Below are positions 35,674 through 42,836 of a stretch of DNA of 64,000 nucleotides, piece after piece. Positions within the stretch are counted from its first letter, which is position 1. Each line of letters starts with the position of its first letter. A program made the position numbers and the translations under genes. Below the pieces are notes generated by a model. The model made no database searches and was not told the origin of the DNA. It was given only the letters and a program-made list of their open reading frames with translations. Source of the DNA: Anaerolineales bacterium (GTDB taxonomy: Bacteria; Chloroflexota; Anaerolineae; JAAEKA01); NCBI GenBank assembly GCA_020634615.1, contig JACKBI010000001.1, forward strand, positions 372,001 through 436,000. Direction: 5' to 3'.

Positions 35674-36441
35674 CTACACCAGATTACCGTCTTTGAGTTG
35701 TAGAATGCGATCGGCGTACGACGCAGCCTCGACCGAGTGGGTTACCATGATCAGGTTCTTGCCTGCCTGGCGAGTGAGCCGGTCGAGCAGTGCCAGGATT
35801 TGCTGGCCGGTTTCCTCGTCCAGGTTGCCAGTCGGTTCATCGGCCAGCACCAGCAACGGGTCGTGAACCAGCGCGCGTGCGATGGCGACCCGCTGCTGCT
35901 CGCCGCCCGACAGCCGGTCGGGGAAGGTGGCCGTCCGATCCAGCAAACCCACGGCATCCAGCAACGGTTCTGCCCGACCGCGCGCTTCCCGCTGCTTGAC
36001 GCCGTTCAGCTCCAGCGGCAAGGTGACGTTTTCCAACACTGTCAGCGTCGGGATCAGATTGAAGAACTGGAAAATGAAACCGATGTTGCGTCGTCGGAAG
36101 AGCGTTCGCTGACGGTCGTCCAGCGCTGTCAGGTCCTGGTCGTCCAGCCAGATACGCCCGGCGTCGATCCGGTCGATGCCGCTGATCAGATTGAGCAGGG
36201 TGCTCTTGCCACTGCCGCTGCGGCCCAAAATCGCCACGAACTCGCCGTGACCAAACTCGGCGTGGGCATTTTGGAGGACGACGCGCGTGCGATCCCCTTC
36301 CTGGTAGCTCTTCGACAGGTTTTCGAAGCGCAGAAACGCTGGTTTGGCGGCGCTTTGCGGCAATGGTCTGGCCGTTTCAGCGTCATTGCCGGGTAGTTGA
36401 GTCGAGCCGGCGGTTGCCGGCGGATTATGGCTCAGTGTCAC
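35674..36441 (-). CDS. ABC transporter ATP-binding protein, LolD/MacB type
   Basis: A 255-residue ATPase that powers the FtsX permease encoded next to it. Walker A is GRSGSGKS (73-80), the Q-loop is in FIFQFFNLIPTLTV, the signature LSGGEQQRVAIARAL is near residue 175 and Walker B LLVLADEPTGNLDEETG near 195, followed by the switch His in VTHS. The LNLIPTLTVLENV segment is typical of the LolD/MacB group. Start: a GTG at 36441 preceded by GAGGA at seven bases; no ATG is available, and a further upstream GTG (36474) lies inside repeat copy E. About 35 unstructured residues precede the ABC domain. Confidence 0.92.
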   Translation of the reverse strand: MTLSHNPPATAGSTQLPGNDAETARPLPQSAAKPAFLRFENLSKSYQEGDRTRVVLQNAHAEFGHGEFVAILGRSGSGKSTLLNLISGIDRIDAGRIWLDDQDLTALDDRQRTLFRRRNIGFIFQFFNLIPTLTVLENVTLPLELNGVKQREARGRAEPLLDAVGLLDRTATFPDRLSGGEQQRVAIARALVHDPLLVLADEPTGNLDEETGQQILALLDRLTRQAGKNLIMVTHSVEAASYADRILQLKDGNLV

Positions 36442-36458
36442 GCGAGAGTCCTCACAAA

Positions 36459-36593
36459 TTGTTTGAAAAACCACCCAAACAGACTTCGGAAGTCGATGAA
36501 TCGACAGCCAGAGGGCATTCCAGTGATTGGAGTGCGGTCGTGACGAGCAGCCGTCGACGTCCGAAGTCTACGCACGGCACGATTCAGACAGTC
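36459..36593. repeat. Palindromic intergenic element, family 1, copy E
   Basis: The left end ATTGTTTGAAAAAC (36459) and right end TCAGACAGTC (to 36593) flank inner arms AGACTTCGGAAGTCGA and TCGACGTCCGAAGTCT. Bases 36534-36570 match copy D (inverse) at 33 of 37 positions. It lies 17 bases before the GTG of the ATPase gene. Confidence 0.85.
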
Positions 36594-36614
36594 TCCCAGA
36601 GCAAGTTTGAAACA

Positions 36615-36653
36615 ACAAGGGTCAGGGCGAGTTCTTCACACCCTGACCCTTGT
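36615..36653 (-). terminator. Putative terminator of the mscS gene
   Basis: A perfect 13-bp stem (ACAAGGGTCAGGG and CCCTGACCCTTGT) with a 13-base loop lies 94 bases after the channel gene on the minus strand and is followed there by TGTTT. The T-run is weak, so termination is likely but not certain. Confidence 0.65.
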
Positions 36654-36746
36654 GTCTGGTCGAACATCCTGGTTATTGTATTTCACGCCTGCCCGCTCGC
36701 CTAGCAGCGTCCTTACAGGCCCTGACGATACCTGCTCAATTGGGCG

Positions 36747-37562
36747 CTAGCTCACCAGTTCGATCCCCGCTTCCGCCAGCCGATCCTGCACCAGGGCAAG
36801 CAGCCGGGGCCGCATCTCCGCGGCTTTGCCGAAACGCGCCTTAGCCAGCAACGTCAGATCGGTGGCGTGACCGATGGTGCCCGACTCGCTGATCACCTTC
36901 CATGGCTCCAGCAGGTTGGGCAGCACATCCACCGCCTCCACGCCCAGCGTCTCCAGCAGCGGCACGGCATCTGCCAGATCCGCTGCCGCGAGTTTGATCG
37001 TGATCGGCGCCATGGAAAACCGGCCGCGGCTGAAATTGCGAATCAGCCGAACGTCGCCGTTGGGGACGACATACAGCTCACCCGTCGGGGCGCGCAGCAG
37101 CGTCGTGCGCACGTTGACAGCCTCGACCACGCCCTCGACGCCCATCACTTCCAGCTTCTCACCGACGTCGTAGGTGTCCTCGAAGATCAAACTCAGCCCG
37201 CTGAGAAAATCGTTGACCAGAGGACGTGCGCCCAGGCCGAACGCAGCACTGAACAGGCCGATCACCCAGATCAGCGTGTTGGCGCTGACGAACAGGCTCA
37301 GGCTGAAGAATGTCGCCAGAGCAAAAGCCGCCATGGTGATTGCACTGGCAATCAGCCCGTTGAGAGTTGTCTGTCGTTCCTGCCGGAACTGGCGCGCGGG
37401 CCGCGCAAATCGGTTCAGACGGACCATGCGACGCGCCAGCCGCGGCGCCAGCCGGTGAACAATCCACGCGATCACATAGAACACGACGATCAGGAATATC
37501 CTGAACGCCGTTACGCCTTTCCAAAGGTCAAAGAGTTGTACGATCTGATCTGGTGAAGTCAT
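36747..37562 (-). CDS. mscS: MscS-family mechanosensitive channel
   Basis: A 271-residue inner-membrane channel that opens on membrane tension to release solutes after osmotic downshock. One helix at about residues 18-36, a second at about 72-92 and the pore-lining helix at about 95-125 (WVIGLFSAAFGLGARPLVNDFLSG, with the alternating Gly/Ala of MscS TM3) precede the beta domain, with VGEKLEVMGVEGVVEAVNVRTT and VVPNGDV at about 130-170. A mixed C-terminal domain ends the protein. Length is close to that of E. coli MscS (286). The gene stands alone between the ABC exporter and the PfkB-Qng1 operon. Confidence 0.95.
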   Translation of the reverse strand: MTSPDQIVQLFDLWKGVTAFRIFLIVVFYVIAWIVHRLAPRLARRMVRLNRFARPARQFRQERQTTLNGLIASAITMAAFALATFFSLSLFVSANTLIWVIGLFSAAFGLGARPLVNDFLSGLSLIFEDTYDVGEKLEVMGVEGVVEAVNVRTTLLRAPTGELYVVPNGDVRLIRNFSRGRFSMAPITIKLAAADLADAVPLLETLGVEAVDVLPNLLEPWKVISESGTIGHATDLTLLAKARFGKAAEMRPRLLALVQDRLAEAGIELVS

Positions 37563-37685
37563 TGATTGAAATTCAGGTTCAAAACAGCGGCCTCAGACGT
37601 GTCTGGCTGTGGACCGCCGAGCGACCCTGTTCCGGTAGTCTGCATCAGCTGCAAGCGGCATCGCGGCATCGCTGCCGCTGGACGG

Positions 37686-39473
37686 TCAATAATACGTCGT
37701 TCGCAGCACCGGCTGGAACAATGCCTTGCGGTGTGCACAGACCGGATCGACGGCGCAGCGGCTGCATTCCGGCTCGCTCATCTCCGGACAGCGGCGGCGC
37801 GCGTTGAAGAAGAACCAGTCGACTGCTCCCATGGTCCGGCCAGAGCGGGCAACCAGGTGTTCAACTGCCTCGTAAGCGGCCAGACGCACCGCCCACTCAT
37901 CAGCCGGTTCCAGCAACCTTCGTTCCAGCAGAGCACGTTCCAGCGTCTCGTCAGTCACGTCGATCAGACCGACCCGTAAGCAGGATCGCATCAAGTGGTA
38001 GTCGATGACAGGCGGAAACGCCTCATCGGGCATCGGTTCCAGCCATCGTTCCGGCCGCTGTTGCAGAATGAGCGCCAACAGGCCGGCCTTCTTGCGCAGC
38101 GGATCCTCCTTGTAACCACCAACGTGGTCCAGGGAGGACAACAGCGTCATCAGCGGCTGCACGGTCGAATTGGCCAGGGCAACCAGCCCGGCCGGCGACC
38201 AGCTCAGCGCCGACAAGTCGCGGCCATAAGCGCGCGCCATGTCCAGATGCAAATCAAAGCCCGGCATCGGCTGCTGGCCCGTGTCATCGCGAAACAGCAC
38301 GGCCAGTTCGGATCCGCTCAGCGCTGCCTGCCGCAGCGGCAGATAGAAATCAGGGTCGGTCCACAGCGGGCGCAGCCAGGCACGCCAGAGATAGTCCGAT
38401 CCCTTGCGCGTCTGTCCTTCCAGGGGAGCCAGCAACGGGCCACCATAGCGGCCATCGGCGATGTTCCAGAAACTGAACTGCTGCAAGGTGGACGTGAAAA
38501 AATAGTCCAGCGCCGCGGGATGGCCGGCAGGTGGAAAATCAGGCCCGATGAAGTCGAAAGGCTGAACCTCCGGCAGCGCAGCGATTAGGTCGGCCACCTG
38601 TTCGATCTGCCGCTGGTTGAGTGCCACCCGCTGATCGTGCGCCGGCTGCGGCAACGGCCCCGTCTCCCACAGCGCGGCCGGTCCGACCGCACCGATCATC
38701 TGCCCCGCCAGCGCGATGGCCTGGCGCGCGGCCATGACCGGATGCTGGCCACGCGCCAGGCCGGCCAGCGTTGCGCCGCAGAAGGTGTCGCCCGCGCCGG
38801 TGGGATCAAGCTCTGTGGCTGCCATACCCGGCACATGCGTAACATGGTCACCCTGGATCACCAGCGCGCCGCGGCTGCCCAGTGTCACGAAAAGCAGTTT
38901 GCCGGGCGCGGAACGCGCGGCATCCACAGCTCCGAAAAGCCCAGCAGCCTCGTTCTCGTTCATGAAGAACAGATCGGCCAGCGCCAGCAGTTCCTGGACG
39001 GCTGCGGTTTCGCCGTGGACGGCTCTGCCATAGGTGCCGGCTGAGATACGTTTTGCACCACGCGCACGGGCGGAGCGCACGAATTCAATCTGGCGCGCGG
39101 TCGTTCCCAGCGCTGCCACATGGACGAAGGCGACAGGCGACAGGTCGGCCGGCAGGCCGGCGCTGCTGAGTTGCGCTTCGGCGCCCCAGCGCGCATTGAC
39201 CAACTCCGCCCGTCCGTTGCCGTAGTGAGCGATCTCGAAGTGGGGAAGCTGGTCGGGCGGCACGGTCGGGCCAAGCCACTCGATGCGCGACAGCGCCGGT
39301 TGGAGGACGTCCGGCGTCGGTTCCGGTCGCGGCGCGAACATGGCTGCATGGACGCCGGCGCGTGCGGCGGCCGCGCTGGTGTAAAGGCCGGCTCCGCCCG
39401 CCGAATGGACGGTCTTGCCACCGAAGTGCAACACGTCCAGCGACGCGCCGCCGATAACAAGGATGTCGATCAT
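37686..39473 (-). CDS. PfkB-family kinase fused to a Qng1-like (queuosine salvage) domain
   Basis: A 595-residue two-domain protein. Residues 1-285 are a PfkB/ribokinase-type kinase: substrate motif SAGGAGLYTSAAAARAG (24-40), metal-site NENE (172-175), and DPTGAGDTFCGATLAGLARG (223-242) with the catalytic Asp of GAGD at 229. Residues about 286-595 resemble Qng1/DUF2419, the enzyme that releases queuine from queuosine 5'-monophosphate: FFTSTLQQFSFW (325-336), YLWRAWLRPLW (361-371), IDYHLMR (490-496), AAYEAVEHL and VDWFFF (551-556), and a TYY end like the IYY end of human QNG1. Four cysteines (562, 570, 573, 579; C-x7-C-x2-C-x5-C) follow, like the iron-sulfur loop of endonuclease III-type glycosylases. 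The kinase could make the monophosphate that the second domain cleaves. The start (ATGA overlap with the upstream stop) is firm. Function is inferred. Confidence 0.75.
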   Translation of the reverse strand: MIDILVIGGASLDVLHFGGKTVHSAGGAGLYTSAAAARAGVHAAMFAPRPEPTPDVLQPALSRIEWLGPTVPPDQLPHFEIAHYGNGRAELVNARWGAEAQLSSAGLPADLSPVAFVHVAALGTTARQIEFVRSARARGAKRISAGTYGRAVHGETAAVQELLALADLFFMNENEAAGLFGAVDAARSAPGKLLFVTLGSRGALVIQGDHVTHVPGMAATELDPTGAGDTFCGATLAGLARGQHPVMAARQAIALAGQMIGAVGPAALWETGPLPQPAHDQRVALNQRQIEQVADLIAALPEVQPFDFIGPDFPPAGHPAALDYFFTSTLQQFSFWNIADGRYGGPLLAPLEGQTRKGSDYLWRAWLRPLWTDPDFYLPLRQAALSGSELAVLFRDDTGQQPMPGFDLHLDMARAYGRDLSALSWSPAGLVALANSTVQPLMTLLSSLDHVGGYKEDPLRKKAGLLALILQQRPERWLEPMPDEAFPPVIDYHLMRSCLRVGLIDVTDETLERALLERRLLEPADEWAVRLAAYEAVEHLVARSGRTMGAVDWFFFNARRRCPEMSEPECSRCAVDPVCAHRKALFQPVLRTTYY

Positions 39474-40282
39474 GTGTGCCGCTCCCGTTCTCGTAGCCAT
39501 GTGTACATCAGCACGCCGCCGGCGACGGCCACGTTCAGCGACTCGGCCCGGCCAGCGATGGGCAGGCGCGCCCAAGCGTCAACCAAAGGCCGCAAGTCTG
39601 GAGAAATACCGCGCGCTTCGTTGCCTAGGATCAACGCAACGCCGCGTTGCCACAGTCCCGCGCCCCAGTCAACGCCGATTTGAGCGTCTGTGCCGACCAC
39701 CCGCAACCCGCCCGCCCGCAAACCCGCCAACAGCGCTGGACCGTCCGCGCTGCGTACCAGCGGTACGTGGAAGAGCGATCCCATGCTGCCGCGCACCGTC
39801 TTGGGGTCGAAGGGGTCAACACATGGCTCCACCAGTGCGACGGCTGCGGCGCCGACCGCGTCGGCGGTGCGAATCAGCGTACCCAGGTTGCCCGGATCCT
39901 GCAGCCGGTCCACTACCAGCACCAACTCGCTGCCTGACAACCGTAGCTCTTCGGGCGACCGCTCAAAGAGGGCGAAAGTGGCGACAATCCCTTCTGCCGC
40001 GTCGCGTTCAGCCAGCGCGTCCATTACCTCGGGTGTGACCTCCAGCAACTCAGCACCGGCGGCTTGCAGATCTCGCGCGATGCGGGTTGCGGCCGGCCCG
40101 GCCTGTTTCGGGCAGTAGAACGCTTCGATGGGTGACGCACCGGCCTGCAAACCCATTGCCAGCAGTTTGACGCCTTCAACCAGAAAGCGACCGCTGCGCT
40201 GGCGGTTCTTGCGCTCAGCCAGCTTGCGCACCTCGACAATGCGTCGGTTCTGGCGGCTGGTGATCAAGGGCGTATCAGCCAT
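39470..40282 (-). CDS. SpoU/TrmH-family RNA 2'-O-methyltransferase
   Basis: A 270-residue SPOUT methyltransferase that transfers methyl from S-adenosylmethionine to a ribose of rRNA or tRNA. An N-terminal substrate-binding domain (about 10-105, with RSGRFLVEGVKLL) precedes the knotted catalytic domain: motif 1 DRLQDPGNLGTLIRTADAVG (125-144, Asn132 and Arg138), motif 2 LILGNEARGIS (about 220-230) and motif 3 LNVAVAGGVLMY (about 248-259). The RNA target cannot be told. The ATG at 40282 overlaps the deacetylase gene by 8 bases, and the 3' end overlaps the PfkB-Qng1 gene by 4 bases, so translation is coupled. It sits beside a putative tRNA-base salvage enzyme. Confidence 0.93.
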   Translation of the reverse strand: MADTPLITSRQNRRIVEVRKLAERKNRQRSGRFLVEGVKLLAMGLQAGASPIEAFYCPKQAGPAATRIARDLQAAGAELLEVTPEVMDALAERDAAEGIVATFALFERSPEELRLSGSELVLVVDRLQDPGNLGTLIRTADAVGAAAVALVEPCVDPFDPKTVRGSMGSLFHVPLVRSADGPALLAGLRAGGLRVVGTDAQIGVDWGAGLWQRGVALILGNEARGISPDLRPLVDAWARLPIAGRAESLNVAVAGGVLMYTWLRERERHT

Positions 40283-41207
40283 ACGCGGCCACCGCCGTAT
40301 CTTGCCGGATGCGCTCGTGCATCTCGCCCGCCAGTCGCACCGTGTTGAAGTGGATGTCAACGATGTCTTCGACCTGCTTTGCGTAGCCACCTGCCATGAC
40401 CACGGCGACGGGCAGACCCGCATCTGCGCAGGCAGCAAACACCAGGCTATCGCGCGCGGCCAGCCCTTCCTTGCTCAACGCCAGACGGCCCAGCGTGTCA
40501 CCGACGAACGGGTCTGCCCCAGCCAGATAGATTGCCAGGTCAAAGGTCGGCAGCGCCAGACTCATGACGCTGTCATGCAAAGCATCGAGATAGGCCACGT
40601 CATTGGTCTCATCAGGCAGCGCCACGTCGAGGTCGCCGGATTCCTTACGAAACGGGAAATTGTTCGCACCGTGGATCGAAAACGTGAACACCGACGGGTC
40701 GTCGGCGAAGATTGCAGCCGTGCCATTGCCCTGATGGACATCACAGTCGATGACCACGATCCGGCGGGCCAGGCCGTCAGCCTGCATGGCACGCGCCGCT
40801 ACGGCCGCATCGTTGAAGACGCAGAACCCCTGGCCGTGGTCAGGGTAGGCGTGATGGGTGCCGCCAGCCAGGTTGACGCTCATACCGTCACGCAGCGCTG
40901 CCCGGCAGGCAGCAACGGTCGCGCCGGCTGACTGACAGGAACGCTCGACCAGCGCCGGCGACCAGGGAAAGCCAATGCGGCGTTGCTCACGGTCGGTCAG
41001 TTCGCCTGCGAAGACACGTTGCACGTAGACGGGATCGTGGACCCGGACGAGATCGTCTTTGCCGGCGACCGGCGGGACCAGCAGATCGCGCGGCGGGACC
41101 AGCCCGGCCGCCGCAACGCGCTCATGCAGCAGCGAGTACTTGCGCATGGGGAAACGATGGCCATCGGGCAGCGGCAGGACGAAAACGTCCGAATAGAAGA
41201 TCTGCAT
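40275..41207 (-). CDS. Histone deacetylase-like (HDAC/AcuC superfamily) hydrolase
   Basis: A 310-residue zinc amidohydrolase of the arginase/deacetylase fold, close to class IV (HDAC11-like) bacterial members. The catalytic His pair is GGTHHAYPDHGQGFCVFND (His118, His119), with zinc ligands Asp156 and His158 in DCDVHQGNG and Asp232 in AGADPF, and a glycine loop MAGGYA near residue 285. It probably removes acyl groups from lysine side chains or polyamines; bacterial substrates are mostly unknown. It starts 3 bases after the phosphatase gene ends, and overlaps the methyltransferase gene downstream. Confidence 0.92.
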   Translation of the reverse strand: MQIFYSDVFVLPLPDGHRFPMRKYSLLHERVAAAGLVPPRDLLVPPVAGKDDLVRVHDPVYVQRVFAGELTDREQRRIGFPWSPALVERSCQSAGATVAACRAALRDGMSVNLAGGTHHAYPDHGQGFCVFNDAAVAARAMQADGLARRIVVIDCDVHQGNGTAAIFADDPSVFTFSIHGANNFPFRKESGDLDVALPDETNDVAYLDALHDSVMSLALPTFDLAIYLAGADPFVGDTLGRLALSKEGLAARDSLVFAACADAGLPVAVVMAGGYAKQVEDIVDIHFNTVRLAGEMHERIRQDTAVAAYG

Positions 41208-41210
41208 TCA

Positions 41211-41849
41211 CTACTCCACCGCAGCCAGGTGATCGACCCGGTTGTGGAAGTGTAGCCGCCAGGTCTCCCGGCGCGGGATCTCGACGTACTCGAAATGGCT
41301 GACGCCGGTGTTGTGGTTCCAGATTTCGCAACGCCGCCATGGGCCGATATTGAAGATGTGATCGAACGCGGCCTCGACCACACCGCCGTGGCAAACGGCG
41401 ACAATGGTCTTGTCGCGACAGCATTCCACCAACTCTTCGATGAAGAGGCCGACCCGGGTGCGAAAATGCATGAATGTCTCACCGCCTTCAACCATCGGTG
41501 TGGTGGTTGCAAAGGGGCGCTCGCTGGCCCAGTAGTCGGAATAGGCTTTTGGCAGCGCCTCGGGCGGCCACGGCGTATGATCGGAGCGGTTGTTGCCGAT
41601 CTCGCGCAGGCGGTCGTCCCACTGCACCTCGACGCCGTACGCATCGCACAGCGGTTGGACGGTCTCGCGGGCGCGTTGCATGGTGCTGGCATACAGTCCG
41701 TCAATTTGCAGTAGCTGCTGCGGCAACCAGCCTGCCAGTGCTGCCGCCTGCCGTTTTCCCAGATCAGTCAGGCCGGCGTCCAGATTGCCGTCGGTCCAGT
41801 CCTTCAGATTCACGAAACTTTGTCCGTGCCGAATCAAATACAGATGCAT
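41211..41849 (-). CDS. Histidine phosphatase (phosphoglycerate mutase-like)
   Basis: A 212-residue member of the histidine phosphatase superfamily. The phospho-acceptor is His8 in YLIRHGQS; other core residues are in STMQRARETVQPL (Arg about 60), REIGNNRSDHTPW, and the second His in CHGGVVEAAF (about 153). These enzymes remove phosphate from sugars, nucleotides or cofactors, or act as mutases; the substrate is not evident. It is the first gene of the four-gene operon ending with the PfkB-Qng1 protein. The 428 bases upstream are shared with the divergent PadR operon. Confidence 0.92.
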   Translation of the reverse strand: MHLYLIRHGQSFVNLKDWTDGNLDAGLTDLGKRQAAALAGWLPQQLLQIDGLYASTMQRARETVQPLCDAYGVEVQWDDRLREIGNNRSDHTPWPPEALPKAYSDYWASERPFATTTPMVEGGETFMHFRTRVGLFIEELVECCRDKTIVAVCHGGVVEAAFDHIFNIGPWRRCEIWNHNTGVSHFEYVEIPRRETWRLHFHNRVDHLAAVE

Positions 41850-42022
41850 AGGTGCTCGCTTTCGAGTGTTGCCGGTGAATGATAGCGTGGCCCGCGTGGC
41901 CGGTCAAGAGCCATGGTTCGCAAGAAGACAACGGATCAGGGACCACGAGTTGCGAATTTCTTGTGGTGGGCGGTTGCTGGCGGCGTGCCACGGCTGTCGC
42001 CATTATACCCCAGGTTGCAGAC

Positions 42023-42049
42023 GCCTGAGACTTTTCAGAAGTCCCAGGC
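42023..42049. promoter_or_regulatory. Hairpin in the divergent intergenic region
   Basis: GCCTGAGACTT and AAGTCCCAGGC form an 11-bp stem with one mismatch around a TTCAG loop, between the divergent phosphatase and PadR genes. It could be an operator or a transcript hairpin; no T-run follows. Confidence 0.35.
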
Positions 42050-42093
42050 ATTGCCGCGTGTGAAATCTCTCTCACAATTGGCCATCAAATCTC

Positions 42094-42149
42094 TTGACAA
42101 ATGGCCGTACCTTGCTATACTAACTATAGTTAGTAACTTGCATAGTTAG
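42094..42149 (+). promoter_or_regulatory. PadR-operon promoter with 18-bp palindromic operator
   Basis: TTGACA (42094-42099), a 16-base spacer and TATACT (42116-42121) form a strong promoter. The perfect palindrome TACTAACTATAGTTAGTA (42118-42135) overlaps the -10 and the start site, and a half-site CATAGTTAG follows at 42141-42149. This is the arrangement expected for autorepression by the PadR protein encoded downstream. Confidence 0.85.
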
Positions 42150-42152
42150 CAG

Positions 42153-42185
42153 GACGAATTGCCCATACAAACATCGCAATTCGTC
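42153..42185 (+). promoter_or_regulatory. Leader hairpin of the PadR operon
   Basis: GACGAATTGC (42153-42162) and GCAATTCGTC (42176-42185) are perfect 10-base inverted copies in the long 5' leader between the promoter and the PadR start. Confidence 0.5.
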
Positions 42186-42220
42186 AGGTAAACACCCAGG
42201 GCGTGTCCCGACGGATATGG

Positions 42221-42266
42221 CCTGGTCGTGACGAACAATCGACGACTCCCGAAGCTTCTTAAACAG
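42221..42266 (+). repeat. Palindromic intergenic element, family 1, decayed copy F
   Basis: Only the right half is recognisable: GGTCGTGACGAAC, then CGACGACTCCCGAAG and TTCTTAAACAG. It corresponds to the GGTCGTGACGAGC and GTCGACGTCCGAAG of copy E. It ends 12 bases before the PadR start codon. Confidence 0.6.
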
Positions 42267-42278
42267 CCCCAAGCTATC

Positions 42279-42836
42279 ATGAGCATCAAGCACGCCTTTC
42301 TGGCACTCCTGGCAGAGGAGCCGAGCTACGGCTACGAGCTGAAGAAACGGTACGATGACGCCATCGGCTTGCTGTGGCCGCTGCAGCAGGCGCAGGTCTA
42401 CAACAACCTGCGCGCTTTGCAGGATGCAGGTCTTGTCGAGCTGGAGGCGCGCATCATGCAGGAAAGCCTGCCCGATCAGAAACGTTTCCGGCTGACTGAC
42501 GCGGGCGAGCAGGAGTTGGCGGCCTGGACGGGCGAGCCGGTGCACAGCAATCGCAAGCTCAAGGATGATTTCTACCTCAAACTGGCCGTGTTGGCGTCGG
42601 TGCTGCGCGAGCCGGACCGGCTGGCCGAGCTGCTCTGGCAACAACGTGAGATACACCTGCAATATCTGCGAGACCTGGAGCGCGCCCTGGCCGAGGCCGA
42701 GGCAACCGGCGATGGCGTGGCGGCCAGCCTTCTGGAAGGGGCAATTCTGCATGCCGAGGCGGATCTGACCTGGCTCGATCGCTGCGAGGATCGGCTGCTG
42801 GGCCCCAGTGGCGTCTTCGCCGGAGGCGTGGCGTGA
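42279..42836 (+). CDS. PadR-family transcriptional repressor
   Basis: A 185-residue regulator. Residues 1-80 form the PadR winged helix (MSIKHAFLALLAEEPSYGYE, followed by VYNNLRALQDAGLVE), and residues 95-165 a helical Vir_C-like dimerisation region. It most likely binds the palindrome at 42118-42135 and represses its own operon until an inducer, often a drug or phenolic compound, binds. The ATG at 42279 is where homologues start; upstream sequence is repeat copy F. Its stop overlaps the GTG of the permease gene (GTGA). It thus controls the ABC exporter encoded next. Confidence 0.93.
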   Translation: MSIKHAFLALLAEEPSYGYELKKRYDDAIGLLWPLQQAQVYNNLRALQDAGLVELEARIMQESLPDQKRFRLTDAGEQELAAWTGEPVHSNRKLKDDFYLKLAVLASVLREPDRLAELLWQQREIHLQYLRDLERALAEAEATGDGVAASLLEGAILHAEADLTWLDRCEDRLLGPSGVFAGGVA

